This document shows positions 18,852 through 28,188 of a stretch of 64,000 nt of DNA, piece by piece. The stretch is from assembly GCF_900103885.1 (NCBI RefSeq), contig NZ_FNIM01000009.1, positions 1-64,000 on the forward strand. Reading direction: 5' to 3'. The notes beneath the pieces were generated by a model. That model did no database searches and was not told the origin of the DNA. It saw nothing but the letters and a program-made list of their open reading frames with translations. Made by a program: the position numbers and the translations under genes. The DNA comes from Actinomyces ruminicola (GTDB taxonomy: Bacteria; Actinomycetota; Actinomycetes; Actinomycetales; Actinomycetaceae). The number at the start of each line of letters is the position of its first letter. The first letter of the stretch is position 1.

Positions 18852-19922
18852 TCAGGCACCGGACTGCGCCGTCACCGCGGTCTCCTGATGCGTACCGACC
18901 TCGGGGGCCTTTCCCGCGGCCGCGCGCCCCTCCCGGCGCGAGCGCCGCCGGGACACAAGCATGGAGGCGGCCACGGTGATCAGGATGACCACCACGATGA
19001 AGCCGAGCGAGAAGCCGATGTCCGGCTCGGGGATGACCTCCCAGGGCTCACCGCCGTTGATGAACGGCAGCTCGTTGGTGTGCAGCGCGTGGTTGACCAG
19101 TTTGAGGCCAATGAACGCCAGGATGGCGGCCAGCCCGTAGTGCAGGAAGATGAGCCGGTCCAGCAGCCCGTCGATGAGGAAGTACAGCTGGCGCAGGCCC
19201 AGCAGGGAGAAGGCGTTGGCGGCGAAGACCAGGTAGGGCTCGCTGGTCAGGGAGTAGATCGCCGGGATCGAGTCGACGGCGAACATGACGTCCGCGGTGC
19301 CGATGGCGATCACGCACAGCAGCATCGGGGTGATCATGGTGCGACCGGCGTGCCGGTGAATGAGCTTGCCGCCGACGAAGCCGTCAGTCATGGGCACCAC
19401 CTTCGCCACCAGGCGCACAAGGCCGGTGGGATGGTACTCCTCGTCCTCGTGCGCGTCGGGCTCCTCCACGCCTTCAAGGGCCTGGGAGAGGGCGGTCCAC
19501 AGCAGCCAGGCGCCGAACAGGTAGAACACCCAGGAGAAGTTCGCGATCAGGGCGGCGCCGGCCATGATGAAGGCGAAGCGCAGCACCAGGGAGATGATGA
19601 TGCCGGCCAGCAGCACCTCCTGCTGGTACTTCCGGGGCACCCGGAAGGCGGCGATCATGATGACGAAGACGAAGAGGTTGTCGATGCTCAGCGCCTTCTC
19701 GGTGATGTACCCGGCGAAGTACTCCTGGCCGTAGGTGCTTCCCCAGACGGCCCAGACGATACCGCCGAATACCACGGCCATGGCGATGTAGCCGATGGAC
19801 CACTGGGCGGCCTCTTTGAGGGTGGGCTCGTGGGGGGTGCGCACGTGACCGACGATGTCGATCGTGATCATCGTGATGATGATGGCGGCCAGGGCGAGCC
19901 AGCCGAGGGCGTGGACATCCAC
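18852..19922 (-). CDS. TerC-family membrane protein (candidate Mn2+ exporter)
   Basis: A 356-residue integral membrane protein of the TerC/Alx family with about nine helices. Family hallmarks are ALSIDNLFVFVIM and the later DVMFAVDSIPAI, each carrying membrane-embedded acidic residues, plus LGLRQLYF. Several members export manganese. The GTG at 19922 is chosen because GGAGG lies 8 nt upstream and because the upstream ATGs (19988-19991) fall inside a riboswitch. The protein therefore begins with VDVHALGWLALAA. The C-terminal tail after about residue 325 is basic then polar and cytosolic. Regulation is by the yybP-ykoY leader described separately. Confidence 0.92.
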   Translation of the reverse strand: MDVHALGWLALAAIIITMITIDIVGHVRTPHEPTLKEAAQWSIGYIAMAVVFGGIVWAVWGSTYGQEYFAGYITEKALSIDNLFVFVIMIAAFRVPRKYQQEVLLAGIIISLVLRFAFIMAGAALIANFSWVFYLFGAWLLWTALSQALEGVEEPDAHEDEEYHPTGLVRLVAKVVPMTDGFVGGKLIHRHAGRTMITPMLLCVIAIGTADVMFAVDSIPAIYSLTSEPYLVFAANAFSLLGLRQLYFLIDGLLDRLIFLHYGLAAILAFIGLKLVNHALHTNELPFINGGEPWEVIPEPDIGFSLGFIVVVILITVAASMLVSRRRSRREGRAAAGKAPEVGTHQETAVTAQSGA

Positions 19923-19930
19923 TACATGTA

Positions 19931-20111
19931 CCTCCGGTACGGTCTGGTACCGGAGGTCTCCTCCCGCCAGGGCGCGGATCGCGCTCATCATCTGGCCTGC
20001 GACGCCGGGGGCCGGGGCTGCCGCGGTGCGGTGCCGTTCCGGTCCGCCGTGATGACGACGTCGCCGTTGCTGGGAGTACTCCCCTCCGTATGGGCTTGTA
20101 CGCCGAGTCTA
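19931..20111 (-). promoter_or_regulatory. yybP-ykoY (Mn2+) riboswitch with SD-sequestering platform
   Basis: On the reverse strand a -10 element TAGACT (20111-20106) precedes the aptamer (20088-19951). P1 is CGGAGG (20088-20083) pairing with CCTCCG (19956-19951). The 5' arm is followed by GGAGTA and the 3' arm is preceded by AGA, as in the yybP-ykoY consensus; an internal GTCGTCATCACGG also fits. The 3' P1 strand starts CCTCCGGTAC, which is perfectly complementary to GTACCGGAGG (19940-19931), containing the terC Shine-Dalgarno, with a 6-nt loop. Ligand-stabilised P1 and the SD-blocking hairpin are mutually exclusive, so metal should switch translation on. Confidence 0.75.
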
Positions 20112-20216
20112 GCGCCCGCAGCAGGCGGCCCCGCTACCCCACGGCGCCCCGAAGCGGTGTGTTCTTGCCGACGCCGCCGCGCGGGGGTGGTCCCGACACG
20201 GCCCGGCGCGGCCGCC

Positions 20217-22313
20217 TCAGGCGGTGGCCCGCATGTCCCGCAGCTCCTTCTTCAGGTCCTGAATCTCGTCGCGCAGCCGGGCGGCCAGCTCGAAGTGCAG
20301 GTCCTCGGCGGCCGCGTGCATCTGCGCGGTCAGCTCCTCGATCAGCCCGGCCAGGTCGCTCTGCGCGGCCCCGGCCAGCTTCTCGCGCACGGTGGCCTCG
20401 GCGGCCCGCTTGCGGCGGGAGACGACCTGCTTCTCCTCGTGCCCGCGGTAGCCGCCGGCCAGCAGCTCGGCGGTGTCGACGTCCTCACGGGCGAGCATGT
20501 CGGTGACGTCGGCGATCTTCTTCCGCAGCGGCTGCGGGTCGATGCCGTGCTCGGCGTTGTAGGCCAGCTGCTTGGTGCGGCGCCGTTCGGTCTCCTCGAT
20601 GGCCGCCGCCATGGCGGGGGTGACCTGGTCGGCGTACATGTGCACCTCGCCGGAGACGTTGCGGGCCGCCCGCCCGATCGTCTGGATGAGTGAGGTGGCT
20701 GAGCGCAGGAAGCCCTCCTTGTCGGCGTCGAGGATGGCCACCAGCGACACCTCCGGCAGGTCCAGGCCCTCGCGCAGCAGGTTGATGCCCACCAGCACGT
20801 CGAACTCGCCCAGCCGCAGCGAGCGAAGGATCTCCACGCGGCGCAGCGTGTCTACGTCGGAGTGCAGGTACTCCACCCGTACGCCCCTGTCGGCCAGATA
20901 CGTGGTCAGGTCCTCGGCCATGCGCTTGGTCAGGGTGGTGACCAGGACCCGCTCGTGCTTGTCCACCCGGCGGCGGACCTCCTCGAGCAGGTCGTCGATC
21001 TGGCCCTCGGTGGGCTTGACCACGATCTTGGGGTCCACCAGCCCGGTGGGACGGATGATCTGCTCGACAACGCCGTCGGAGCGTCTGGTCTCGTACTCGC
21101 CGGGGGTGGCGGACAGGTAGACGGTCTGCCCCACCCGGTCCTCGAACTCGGCGAAAGTCAGCGGCCGGTTGTCCAGCGCGGAGGGCAGCCTGAAGCCGTG
21201 CTCCACCAGGGTGCGCTTGCGGGAGGCGTCGCCCTCGTGCATGGCGCCGATCTGAGGGACGGTCACGTGGGACTCGTCGATCACCAGCAGGAAGTCCTCT
21301 GGGAAGTAGTCCAGCAGCGTGTTGGGCGGCGTGCCCGGGGAGCGGCCGTCAATGTGCATCGAGTAGTTCTCCACGCCCGCGCAGGTGCCGATCTGACGGA
21401 GCATCTCCAAGTCGTAGGTGGTGCGCATGCGCAGCCGCTGCGCCTCCAGCAGCTTGCCGTCGCGCTCCAGGACGGCCAGGCGCTCGGCCAGCTCCTCCTC
21501 AATGCCGGCGATGGCGCGCTCCATGCGCTCGGGCCCGGCCACGTAGTGGGAGGCGGGGAACACGTAGACCTCGTCCACCCGGTCGATGACGTCGCCGGTG
21601 ACCGGGTGCAGCGTCGCCAGGGCGTCGATCTCGTCGCCGAAGAACTCCACCCGGATGGCCAGTTCCTCGTACATGGGGATGATCTCGACCGTGTCGCCGC
21701 GCACGCGGAAGGTGCCGCGGGTGAAGTCGACGTCGTTGCGGGTGTACTGCATGGTGACGAAGCGGCGCAGCAGTTCGTCGCGGTCGATCTGCTCCCCCAC
21801 GTGCAGCGGGGTCATGCGGTCGACGTACTCCTGGGGGGTGCCCAGGCCGTAGATGCAGGAGACGGAGGAGACCACCACCACGTCGCGCCGGGTGAGCAGC
21901 GAGTTGGTGGCGGAGTGACGCAGCCGCTCGACCTCGTCGTTGATGGAGGAGTCCTTCTCGATGAAGGTGTCCGTCTGGGGGACGTAGGCCTCCGGCTGGT
22001 AGTAGTCGTAGTAGGAGACGAAGTACTCCACCGCGTTGTTCGGCAGGAGCTCACGGAACTCGGCGGCCATCTGGGCGGCCAGGGTCTTGTTGGGCTCCAG
22101 GATGAGGGTGGGGCGCTGCACCTGCTCCACCAGCCAGGCGGTGGTGGCCGACTTGCCGGTGCCGGTGGCCCCCAGCAGCACGATGTCCTTCTCCCCCGCG
22201 TTCAGGCGCTCGGTCAGCTCGGCGATGGCGGCGGGCTGGTCGCCCGAGGGGGTGTAGGGGCTGATGACCTCGAAGGGCTTCTCGGCGCGACGCAGGTCGG
22301 TGACAGGACGCAT
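20217..22313 (-). CDS. uvrB: Excinuclease ABC subunit B
   Basis: DNA helicase-like subunit of nucleotide excision repair that receives damaged DNA from UvrA and recruits UvrC. The 698-residue protein shows Walker A GATGTGKS, the beta-hairpin region [20 protein letters not shown] (residues near 90-110), DExH-type VIDESHVT, the QTIGRAARN motif VI, and a C-terminal UVR domain ([20 protein letters not shown]). Length is normal. The ATG has TAGCCT exactly 6 nt upstream and no Shine-Dalgarno, so it is probably leaderless. The coaE-uvrB neighbourhood is conserved in actinobacteria. Confidence 0.97.
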   Translation of the reverse strand: MRPVTDLRRAEKPFEVISPYTPSGDQPAAIAELTERLNAGEKDIVLLGATGTGKSATTAWLVEQVQRPTLILEPNKTLAAQMAAEFRELLPNNAVEYFVSYYDYYQPEAYVPQTDTFIEKDSSINDEVERLRHSATNSLLTRRDVVVVSSVSCIYGLGTPQEYVDRMTPLHVGEQIDRDELLRRFVTMQYTRNDVDFTRGTFRVRGDTVEIIPMYEELAIRVEFFGDEIDALATLHPVTGDVIDRVDEVYVFPASHYVAGPERMERAIAGIEEELAERLAVLERDGKLLEAQRLRMRTTYDLEMLRQIGTCAGVENYSMHIDGRSPGTPPNTLLDYFPEDFLLVIDESHVTVPQIGAMHEGDASRKRTLVEHGFRLPSALDNRPLTFAEFEDRVGQTVYLSATPGEYETRRSDGVVEQIIRPTGLVDPKIVVKPTEGQIDDLLEEVRRRVDKHERVLVTTLTKRMAEDLTTYLADRGVRVEYLHSDVDTLRRVEILRSLRLGEFDVLVGINLLREGLDLPEVSLVAILDADKEGFLRSATSLIQTIGRAARNVSGEVHMYADQVTPAMAAAIEETERRRTKQLAYNAEHGIDPQPLRKKIADVTDMLAREDVDTAELLAGGYRGHEEKQVVSRRKRAAEATVREKLAGAAQSDLAGLIEELTAQMHAAAEDLHFELAARLRDEIQDLKKELRDMRATA

Positions 22314-22319
22314 GGGACC

Positions 22320-22350
22320 AGGCTACGTCGTACCTACGACGTGTTCGAAG
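22320..22350 (-). promoter_or_regulatory. uvrB promoter with possible LexA half-site
   Basis: Reverse strand: TTCGAA (22349-22344), 18-nt spacer, TAGCCT (22325-22320), then six bases to the ATG. TCGAAC at 22348-22343 is one perfect half of an SOS box; the partner half is poor, so LexA control is only a possibility. Confidence 0.4.
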
Positions 22351-22356
22351 CACACC

Positions 22357-23088
22357 TCAGGCGGGCGTCGTGCGCTGGTCGCAGCCGCCCCACTCCACGG
22401 CGGTGAAGCCGCGGCGGACCGGGCCGGAGATCAATTCCTGCTCGGGCACCGGATCGGCGGGGACGTCACCGATCACCAGGTAGACGCGGATGAAGACCTC
22501 AGGGGTGAGGGGCTCGCCGTCGGTCGTGAAGCTGTAGGCGGCGATAGCCGCGTGCTGCTCGGCGGCGAAGGTGATGAGAGCCTCGTCGGTGGTCTGAATC
22601 CTCGGGCCCCAGAAGGTGATGAGCTCGGCGGCCTCACGCTCGGTAAGCCCCAGCAGGGCGAGCTTGTCCTCCAGGAAGGCGGTGGCCTCGTGCGCCCGGA
22701 CCACGAAGCCCTCGGTCTGTGTCATGGGTGCGGGGTTGACGCCCTCCCAGAACAAGTAGGGGTAGCTGCGCGCCTGGGCGTCGGTGAGGGTCCCGTCGGG
22801 GCTGGCGGTGACCTGCCAGCTCACGCCCGTGGATGTGGCTGCCGGCTCGGGATAGGTGAAGGTCAGTTCGCCGGCGTAGGCCAGCTCCACGTCCACGGTG
22901 GCCTCTTGGGGCGGGTATAGGTAGAGCACGGGCTTTTCGTCCGCAGGCAGTTCCGTCTGCCGGTCACGGTGACCGCGATCGTCTTCACGATCGTCCTGGT
23001 CGGCGGTGGCGCAGGCCGCCAGGCCGCCGATAAGGGTCGTTGAGGTCAGCGCGAGGGCTGCTCGTCGGGTCAGAAGCGGAGCGCGCAT
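22357..23088 (-). CDS. Uncharacterised lipoprotein, YLYP/YLFWEG family, copy A
   Basis: A predicted secreted lipoprotein of 243 residues. The signal peptide is MRAPLLTRRAALAL...GGLAAC with lipidation at Cys 26; the RR pair before a hydrophobic stretch could permit Tat export. After a charged linker the mature domain begins KPVLYLYPPQEATVDVELAY and contains WQVTASPDGTL, SYPYLFWEG and a C-terminal FTAVEWGG. I recognise this motif set only as a widespread uncharacterised extracellular domain. GGAAGGA lies about 9 nt before the ATG at 23088. It is paralogous to the lipoprotein at 23877, with coaE between them. Function unknown. Confidence 0.8.
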   Translation of the reverse strand: MRAPLLTRRAALALTSTTLIGGLAACATADQDDREDDRGHRDRQTELPADEKPVLYLYPPQEATVDVELAYAGELTFTYPEPAATSTGVSWQVTASPDGTLTDAQARSYPYLFWEGVNPAPMTQTEGFVVRAHEATAFLEDKLALLGLTEREAAELITFWGPRIQTTDEALITFAAEQHAAIAAYSFTTDGEPLTPEVFIRVYLVIGDVPADPVPEQELISGPVRRGFTAVEWGGCDQRTTPA

Positions 23089-23190
23089 GGCGGGATTCCT
23101 TCCTTGGTCCATTACCGGACGGCCCGGTCGGGGGCTGGCAATGAGGCTATTGCGCCCGCGCGGGTATCCCTATGGGGAGCACTTCCCGGC

Positions 23191-23841
23191 CTACGCGGTG
23201 GAGAGCCGCTGCCAGAGCTCCTCTACGGCCCGCGCCAGCTCTTCCCGGGTGCCGGAGTTGGGCAGCACCACGTCGGCGACGGCGCGCCGCTCGGCATCGG
23301 AAGCCTGCGCGGCGATGCGCGCCAATGCCTGCTCACGCCCCAGACCGCGGCGCTCCAGGCGGTCCAGCCGGGTCTCCGGGTCCGCCTCGACCACGACGAC
23401 GACGTCGAACATGCCCTCCATCTGCCCCTCCACCAGCAGGGGCACGTCGTAAACGGCCACCTGGCCGGCCGGCACGGACTCCAGGCGCGCCCAGGCCTCG
23501 GCGGCCACGAGCGGCAGCAGGATCTCCTCCAAGCGGGCGCGGCGCAGCGGGTCCGTGAAGACGATCCGTCCCAGGGCGGCCCGGTCCAGGGCGCCGTCGG
23601 CATCCAGCAGCTGCTGCCCGAACTCGGCCGCCACGGCAGCCAGGCCCTCGGTGCCGGGTGCTACCACCTCCCGGGCGATGGCGTCGGCGGACACGACCAC
23701 GGCTCCCTTTGCGGCTAGCAGGCGCGCGACCTCCGACTTGCCGGCGCCGATACCGCCGGTCAGCCCCACGTACAGGGCGCGTCCGGTGGGTCGGGGGCGT
23801 CGCGGGCTGCGGGAGGCGGCGTTGGACATGGCAATGCTCAT
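23191..23841 (-). CDS. coaE: Dephospho-CoA kinase
   Basis: Catalyses the last step of coenzyme A synthesis, ATP-dependent phosphorylation of dephospho-CoA. The P-loop is GLTGGIGAGKS (residues 26-36); substrate-binding segments include VVSADAIAREVV and the lid region FTDPLRRARLEEILLPLV, then VPLLVEGQMEGMFD and RLDRLERRGL. About 216 residues from the ATG at 23841, which has CATGAT 6 nt upstream (weak leaderless -10); an in-frame ATG at 23829 is an alternative. In many actinobacteria coaE adjoins uvrB and rpsA; here lipoprotein genes have been interposed on both sides. Confidence 0.93.
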   Translation of the reverse strand: MSIAMSNAASRSPRRPRPTGRALYVGLTGGIGAGKSEVARLLAAKGAVVVSADAIAREVVAPGTEGLAAVAAEFGQQLLDADGALDRAALGRIVFTDPLRRARLEEILLPLVAAEAWARLESVPAGQVAVYDVPLLVEGQMEGMFDVVVVVEADPETRLDRLERRGLGREQALARIAAQASDAERRAVADVVLPNSGTREELARAVEELWQRLSTA

Positions 23842-23876
23842 GACGACATCATGCCCGTCTTGTCCCGCTCGCATGG

Positions 23877-24578
23877 TTAGAGCTCGGTCCCGCCCCATTC
23901 CACCACGGTGAAGCCGGTGCGCCGTGGCGGCACGGGCAGCTTCTGCTCGGACACAGGATCGTTTGGAACCGGACCGATGACCAGGAACAGGCGGATGACC
24001 ACATCCGGAATGATCTCCTGCCCAGCAGCATCGCTGAACGTGTAGCGGGCCATGGTCGCGTACCCCTCGGTGGCCACCGTGACCAGGGCCCGTTCACGAG
24101 CGGCAAGCCGGGGCGCCCAATAGGTGATCAGATCCGTTGCCTCCGAGTCGTTGAGTCCCGTGGCATCCGCCAGGCTCTCCAGGAACTGGTTGGCCTCAGC
24201 CGCCGCGACCACGGTCCCGGCATCCTGTGTCAGGGTCCGGCGTGGGTGCCCTTCCCAGAACAGGTACGGGTAGGTGCGCCCAGAGGAGTCGGTAAGTACG
24301 CCGTTGGGGCTCGCAGTCACCTCCCACTCGACCCGGCCGTCGCTCGTTGGCGCGTCGGGGTAAAGGTGGGTGAGCTGGCCGTCGTAGTCGAGACGGACGG
24401 TCAGATCCGTTGCGGTCACGGGATAGAGGTACAGGACCGGCTTCTCGGCCTTCTGGTCTGCTACGCAACCCGCCAGCAACGCTGCGCCCGAGCCGCCCAG
24501 ACCGAGCAGTGCCGCGCCGAGAGCTGTGCGCCGGGCGACCCCCGGTTTGCGGCCGTGCGCGCGATGCGGTGCGGTCAT
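23877..24578 (-). CDS. Uncharacterised lipoprotein, YLYP/YLFWEG family, copy B
   Basis: A 233-residue predicted lipoprotein paralogous to copy A. The signal region contains ARRTALGAALL (Tat-like twin arginine) and a lipobox ending LLAGC at Cys 38. The mature domain repeats the same landmarks: KPVLYLYPVTATDLTVRLDY, WEVTASPNGVL, TYPYLFWEG, VIRLFLVIGPVPNDPV and the final FTVVEWGG. Identity with copy A is obvious but far from complete, so the duplication is old. AGGAG lies 5 nt before the ATG. It ends 35 nt before coaE on the same strand. Function unknown. Confidence 0.8.
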   Translation of the reverse strand: MTAPHRAHGRKPGVARRTALGAALLGLGGSGAALLAGCVADQKAEKPVLYLYPVTATDLTVRLDYDGQLTHLYPDAPTSDGRVEWEVTASPNGVLTDSSGRTYPYLFWEGHPRRTLTQDAGTVVAAAEANQFLESLADATGLNDSEATDLITYWAPRLAARERALVTVATEGYATMARYTFSDAAGQEIIPDVVIRLFLVIGPVPNDPVSEQKLPVPPRRTGFTVVEWGGTEL

Positions 24579-24653
24579 TTGTACTCCTAGCCGTAGGATG
24601 CGAATACGTAATTCGTCGCGTGTTACAGGACACCCTAACGTCCGGGCGGGGCA

Positions 24654-26369
24654 CTATTGGCCGGTTTCGGGCGCCTGTGCGGGATCGGCGCGGTGGCGCC
24701 CACCCCGGCCACGGCCGTAGGGGGCGATCGCCTCCTCGACCGCCTGGACGCGCGCGAGGACGCCCTCCGGCGGCGTCTTGGAGCAGTCGAGCTGCTCGCG
24801 GCAGCGTTTGCATGCCTCTCGTGCCGCCGCCGCCCGGGAGTGGTCCTCCGCCGCCCCCGCCGCCAGCCGCTCAGCGAGAATCGCCAGGGCCAGGCAGCTC
24901 GTCTCCGGACGTCCCACCGCCTCCACCAGGGTCCCGATACGCTCACCGACACGCCCCATCGGCCAGGTGTCCATCAGCTCGCCCATCCGCTCGCAGTGGG
25001 TGGCGGTGGCGGCCCGGTCACCGCGCACGTGGGTGGCGCGGGCAGCGGTGGCCAGGCTGGCGCAGGCCAGCTCCACCCACCCCTGCGACAGGCACAGTTC
25101 GGTGGTATCCAGAGCCTCCCGCTCGGCGCGCTCGTCGGCTCCCAGTTCCAGCAACAGGCGGGCGAAGGCGATACGCAGATCGACGATCGCCTCCAGCTGG
25201 GAATCGTCGGTTTCCTCGCTCAGCGACCGGCTGATGGTCTCCGCTGTGACCAGCGCCCGCTCGCGCACCGCCTCCAGACCGTAGCCGCGAGCGAGCACCA
25301 GCAACTGATTGACGTTCTTCAGCAGGGTCTTTCGACTCGTCGCTCCGCGCGCATCGGCGGGTCCGGTAACGGTGCCGTAGGAGCGGGCGGCCAGGCCGGC
25401 CGCCTCGGCTGCCATGCGGGACTCCGTCCGGTAGGAGATGGCGTTGTTGCCGTTGCGCCCATCGAAGCGGGCCGCCAGGGCGCGGGCGAAGGCGGTAACG
25501 GCGTCGTAGGCGTGGACGACCGTGTCCCAGCCGGTGACGGCGGGCGGGGCTGCCCAGGGATTGTCCCAGCGCAGCGAGGAGCCGATGGCGTTGGAGCCGT
25601 ATCCGGCCCGATTGGCCTCCCGGAGCACCAGGCTCACGCCGACGGCCGCATTGAGCAGGCTCCAGGCGCTGGCCTCATCCGTGACGGCGTCGGTGTGGCG
25701 CAGCCGGGCGAGGCCCCGCTCCCATTGGCCGGACAGCCCCAGGTACTCCAGCTCGTCGCCCAGCAGCCGCAGCCGCAGGGCCGTGGGTATGTCCACCTGC
25801 CCCAGCGCCGCCAGGGCGTCCTCGGCCTCGACCCGCCGCCGCTGCGCCAGGTAGGGCAGCAGGCTGGCCGCCAGTCCCAGGGCGGTGGCCGCCGGATCCG
25901 CGTCTGGACGGGTAGGGACCGCCGTGGTGGTGCGGATGACGCCCGAATAGTCGCCGTGTATGCGGGCGGTGGCCAGGGTGGCGTCCACATCCACGGTGTC
26001 GAAGGAGAACAGGCGAGCCACGCGCAGGTGCTCCAGGGCGTCATCCCGCTGGCCGTAGTAGGCGTACAGCTCCACCTCGGCGTAGCGCAGCGGTAGCGCG
26101 GATAGGCCGGCATGTCGCCGCAGCGTGCGGCAGGCCGCGATGGCAGCGTCGATTTCGTCCCGCATCCGGGTGGGATCCTCCCCCAGTCCGGCCAACCAGG
26201 TGCGGTCGACAGCGGCCAGTGCCTCCGCGCCGGGTACGGCTGAAGCGGACATCGCTTCGGCGTCGGGAGGCGTATCCACCACAAGCTCGTAAATGCGCTG
26301 CTGCGCCCGCGGGCTGCGCGGGTCACCGGCATCCCGGATCAGGGCGGCGAACTCGTCCCAGGTAGTCAT
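24654..26369 (-). CDS. All-helical (TPR-like) protein of unknown function
   Basis: About 571 residues, Ala/Leu/Arg-rich and apparently all helix, with repeated helical hairpins such as ALEHLRVARLFSFD, LRLLGDELEYLGLSGQWERG and ACASLATAARATHVRGD that look like tetratricopeptide units. No signal peptide, membrane segment or catalytic motif is seen. The C-terminus is basic (GRGRGGRHRAD). Three ATGs (26381, 26372, 26369) compete; GGGAG lies 5 nt before the last, which is chosen. It follows rpsA after a strong hairpin, so it may need its own promoter. A scaffold or protein-interaction role is plausible only by analogy with other helical-repeat proteins. Confidence 0.65.
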   Translation of the reverse strand: MTTWDEFAALIRDAGDPRSPRAQQRIYELVVDTPPDAEAMSASAVPGAEALAAVDRTWLAGLGEDPTRMRDEIDAAIAACRTLRRHAGLSALPLRYAEVELYAYYGQRDDALEHLRVARLFSFDTVDVDATLATARIHGDYSGVIRTTTAVPTRPDADPAATALGLAASLLPYLAQRRRVEAEDALAALGQVDIPTALRLRLLGDELEYLGLSGQWERGLARLRHTDAVTDEASAWSLLNAAVGVSLVLREANRAGYGSNAIGSSLRWDNPWAAPPAVTGWDTVVHAYDAVTAFARALAARFDGRNGNNAISYRTESRMAAEAAGLAARSYGTVTGPADARGATSRKTLLKNVNQLLVLARGYGLEAVRERALVTAETISRSLSEETDDSQLEAIVDLRIAFARLLLELGADERAEREALDTTELCLSQGWVELACASLATAARATHVRGDRAATATHCERMGELMDTWPMGRVGERIGTLVEAVGRPETSCLALAILAERLAAGAAEDHSRAAAAREACKRCREQLDCSKTPPEGVLARVQAVEEAIAPYGRGRGGRHRADPAQAPETGQ

Positions 26370-26400
26370 CATCACTCCCATGGTCGGTGGCTTTGCGTGA

Positions 26401-26436
26401 TCGGGGCCCGTCCACCTGGTGGTGGACGGGCCCCGA
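26401..26436 (-). terminator. Hairpin terminator after rpsA
   Basis: A perfect 16-bp stem (TCGGGGCCCGTCCACC and its complement) with a 4-nt loop lies 57 nt beyond the rpsA stop. No U-tract follows. Confidence 0.75.
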
Positions 26437-26493
26437 GCGTGCTTGTTCATCGGCCACGTCGGCCGATGCGAGCGGCCGCCTGCGCGGCCGGTC

Positions 26494-27945
26494 TCAGTTG
26501 CCGGTCAGCTTCTCGCGCAGTGCGGCGAGCGCCTCGTCGGAGGCGAGAGTGCCGGTCGCCTCGGGCTGGGCCGAGGAGAAGGAGGTGGCGTCCGCCGGAG
26601 CGGCCTCGCCCTCCTCCTGGTCCTCCTCCAGGGCGCGGGCGACCTGGGCCTTGTGAGCCTCCCAGCGGGCCTGCGCGGCCGCGTACTCGGCCTCCCAGGC
26701 CTCCCGCTGCGCCTCGTAGCCCTCGAGCCACTCGTTGGTCTCCGGGTCGAAGCCCTCGGGGTACTTGTAGTTGCCGTTCTCGTCGTACTCGGCGGCCATG
26801 CCGTACAGCGACGGGTCGAAGTCCTCGGAGTTGGGGTCCACGCCGTCGTTGGCCTGCTTGAGCGACAGGGAGATGCGGCGGCGGTCCAGGTCGATGTCGA
26901 TGACCTTGACGAAGACCTCATCGCCGACCTTGACGACCTGCTCGGGCAGCTCCACGTGACGCTGGGCCAGCTCGGAGATGTGCACCAGGCCCTCGATGCC
27001 GTCCTCCACGCGCACGAACGCGCCGAAGGGGACCAGCTTGGTGACCTTGCCGGGCACGACCTGCCCGATGGCGTGCGTGCGGGCGAAGGCCTGCCACGGG
27101 TCCTCCTGCGTCGCCTTGAGCGACAGCGAGACCCGCTCGCGGTCGAAGTCGACGTCGAGCACCTCGACGGTGACCTCCTGGCCGACCTCGACGACCTCGG
27201 AGGGGTGGTCGATGTGCTTCCAGGACAGCTCGGAGACGTGGACCAGACCGTCCACACCACCCAGGTCCACGAAGGCACCGAAGTTGACGATGGAGGAGAC
27301 CACGCCCGTGCGGACCTGGCCCTTCTGCAGGGTCTGCAGGAAGTTGGTGCGGACCTCGGACTGGGTCTGCTCCAGCCAGGCGCGGCGGGACAGGACCACG
27401 TTGTTGCGGTTCTTGTCCAGCTCGATGATCTTGGCCTCGAGCTCGCGGCCGACGTAGGGCTGCAGGTCGCGGACGCGGCGCATCTCCACCAGGGAGGCGG
27501 GCAGGAAGCCGCGCAGGCCGACGTCGAGGATGAGGCCGCCCTTGACGACCTCGATAACGGTGCCGGAGACGACGCCGTCCTCCTCCTTGATGCGTTCGAT
27601 GGTGCCCCAGGCGCGCTCGTACTGGGCGCGCTTCTTGCTCAGCAGCAGGCGACCCTCCTTGTCCTCCTTCTGGAGGACCAGGGCCTCGATGTCGTCGCCG
27701 ACGGAGACGATCTCCTCGGGGTCGACATCGTGCTTGATCGACAGTTCACGAGCGAGGATGACGCCCTCGGTCTTGTAGCCGATGTCGAGGAGGACCTCGT
27801 CGCGGTCAACCTTGACAACGGTGCCCTCGACGATGTCGCCGTCGTCGAAGTACTTGATGGTCTCGTCGACGGCGGCGAGGATCTCCTCGGTCGAGCCGAT
27901 GTCGTTGACGGCGACCGGGGCGGGGCTGGGCGTGGTTGTGGTCAT
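26494..27945 (-). CDS. rpsA: 30S ribosomal protein S1
   Basis: RNA-binding ribosomal protein that helps recruit mRNA. The 483-residue protein carries four S1 (OB-fold) repeats, with the repeats marked by IVEGTVVKVDRDEVLLDIGY, VSGTVIEVVKGGLILDVG, RTGVVSSIVNFGAFVDLGG and VPGKVTKLVPFGAFVRVEDG. The shorter four-domain form and an acidic tail (EEDQEEGEAAPADA) are usual in actinobacteria. GGAG lies about 10 nt before the ATG. A 240-bp gap separates it from polA upstream. With leaderless transcripts apparently common here, S1 dependence of individual mRNAs may differ. Confidence 0.97.
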   Translation of the reverse strand: MTTTTPSPAPVAVNDIGSTEEILAAVDETIKYFDDGDIVEGTVVKVDRDEVLLDIGYKTEGVILARELSIKHDVDPEEIVSVGDDIEALVLQKEDKEGRLLLSKKRAQYERAWGTIERIKEEDGVVSGTVIEVVKGGLILDVGLRGFLPASLVEMRRVRDLQPYVGRELEAKIIELDKNRNNVVLSRRAWLEQTQSEVRTNFLQTLQKGQVRTGVVSSIVNFGAFVDLGGVDGLVHVSELSWKHIDHPSEVVEVGQEVTVEVLDVDFDRERVSLSLKATQEDPWQAFARTHAIGQVVPGKVTKLVPFGAFVRVEDGIEGLVHISELAQRHVELPEQVVKVGDEVFVKVIDIDLDRRRISLSLKQANDGVDPNSEDFDPSLYGMAAEYDENGNYKYPEGFDPETNEWLEGYEAQREAWEAEYAAAQARWEAHKAQVARALEEDQEEGEAAPADATSFSSAQPEATGTLASDEALAALREKLTGN

Positions 27946-28188
27946 TGAGTAGTTGCTCCGAATATGGACAGAAGGGTCGGGTGAATAGATGCCACACGTC
28001 CCCCGCCGCGCGGACCGGCCCGGACCAGTGCCGCGCCACGGCTGGCCGCCTTTGAACGGCGCCCAGGGGCGTGCGCGTCAGACCATACCAGCACGTTCCC
28101 AATCCGTGACTTGTGGGCGTGTCACAAACCCGGCCCACATTCACGTGGAATATCTCACCCCTGTGTCTCTGAACACGCCACCACCGGC

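Noticed and set aside
22333-22350. Full LexA box upstream of uvrB
   Set aside because: Only one half-site (TCGAAC) matches; the partner half differs at most positions, so it is listed only as a possible half-site.
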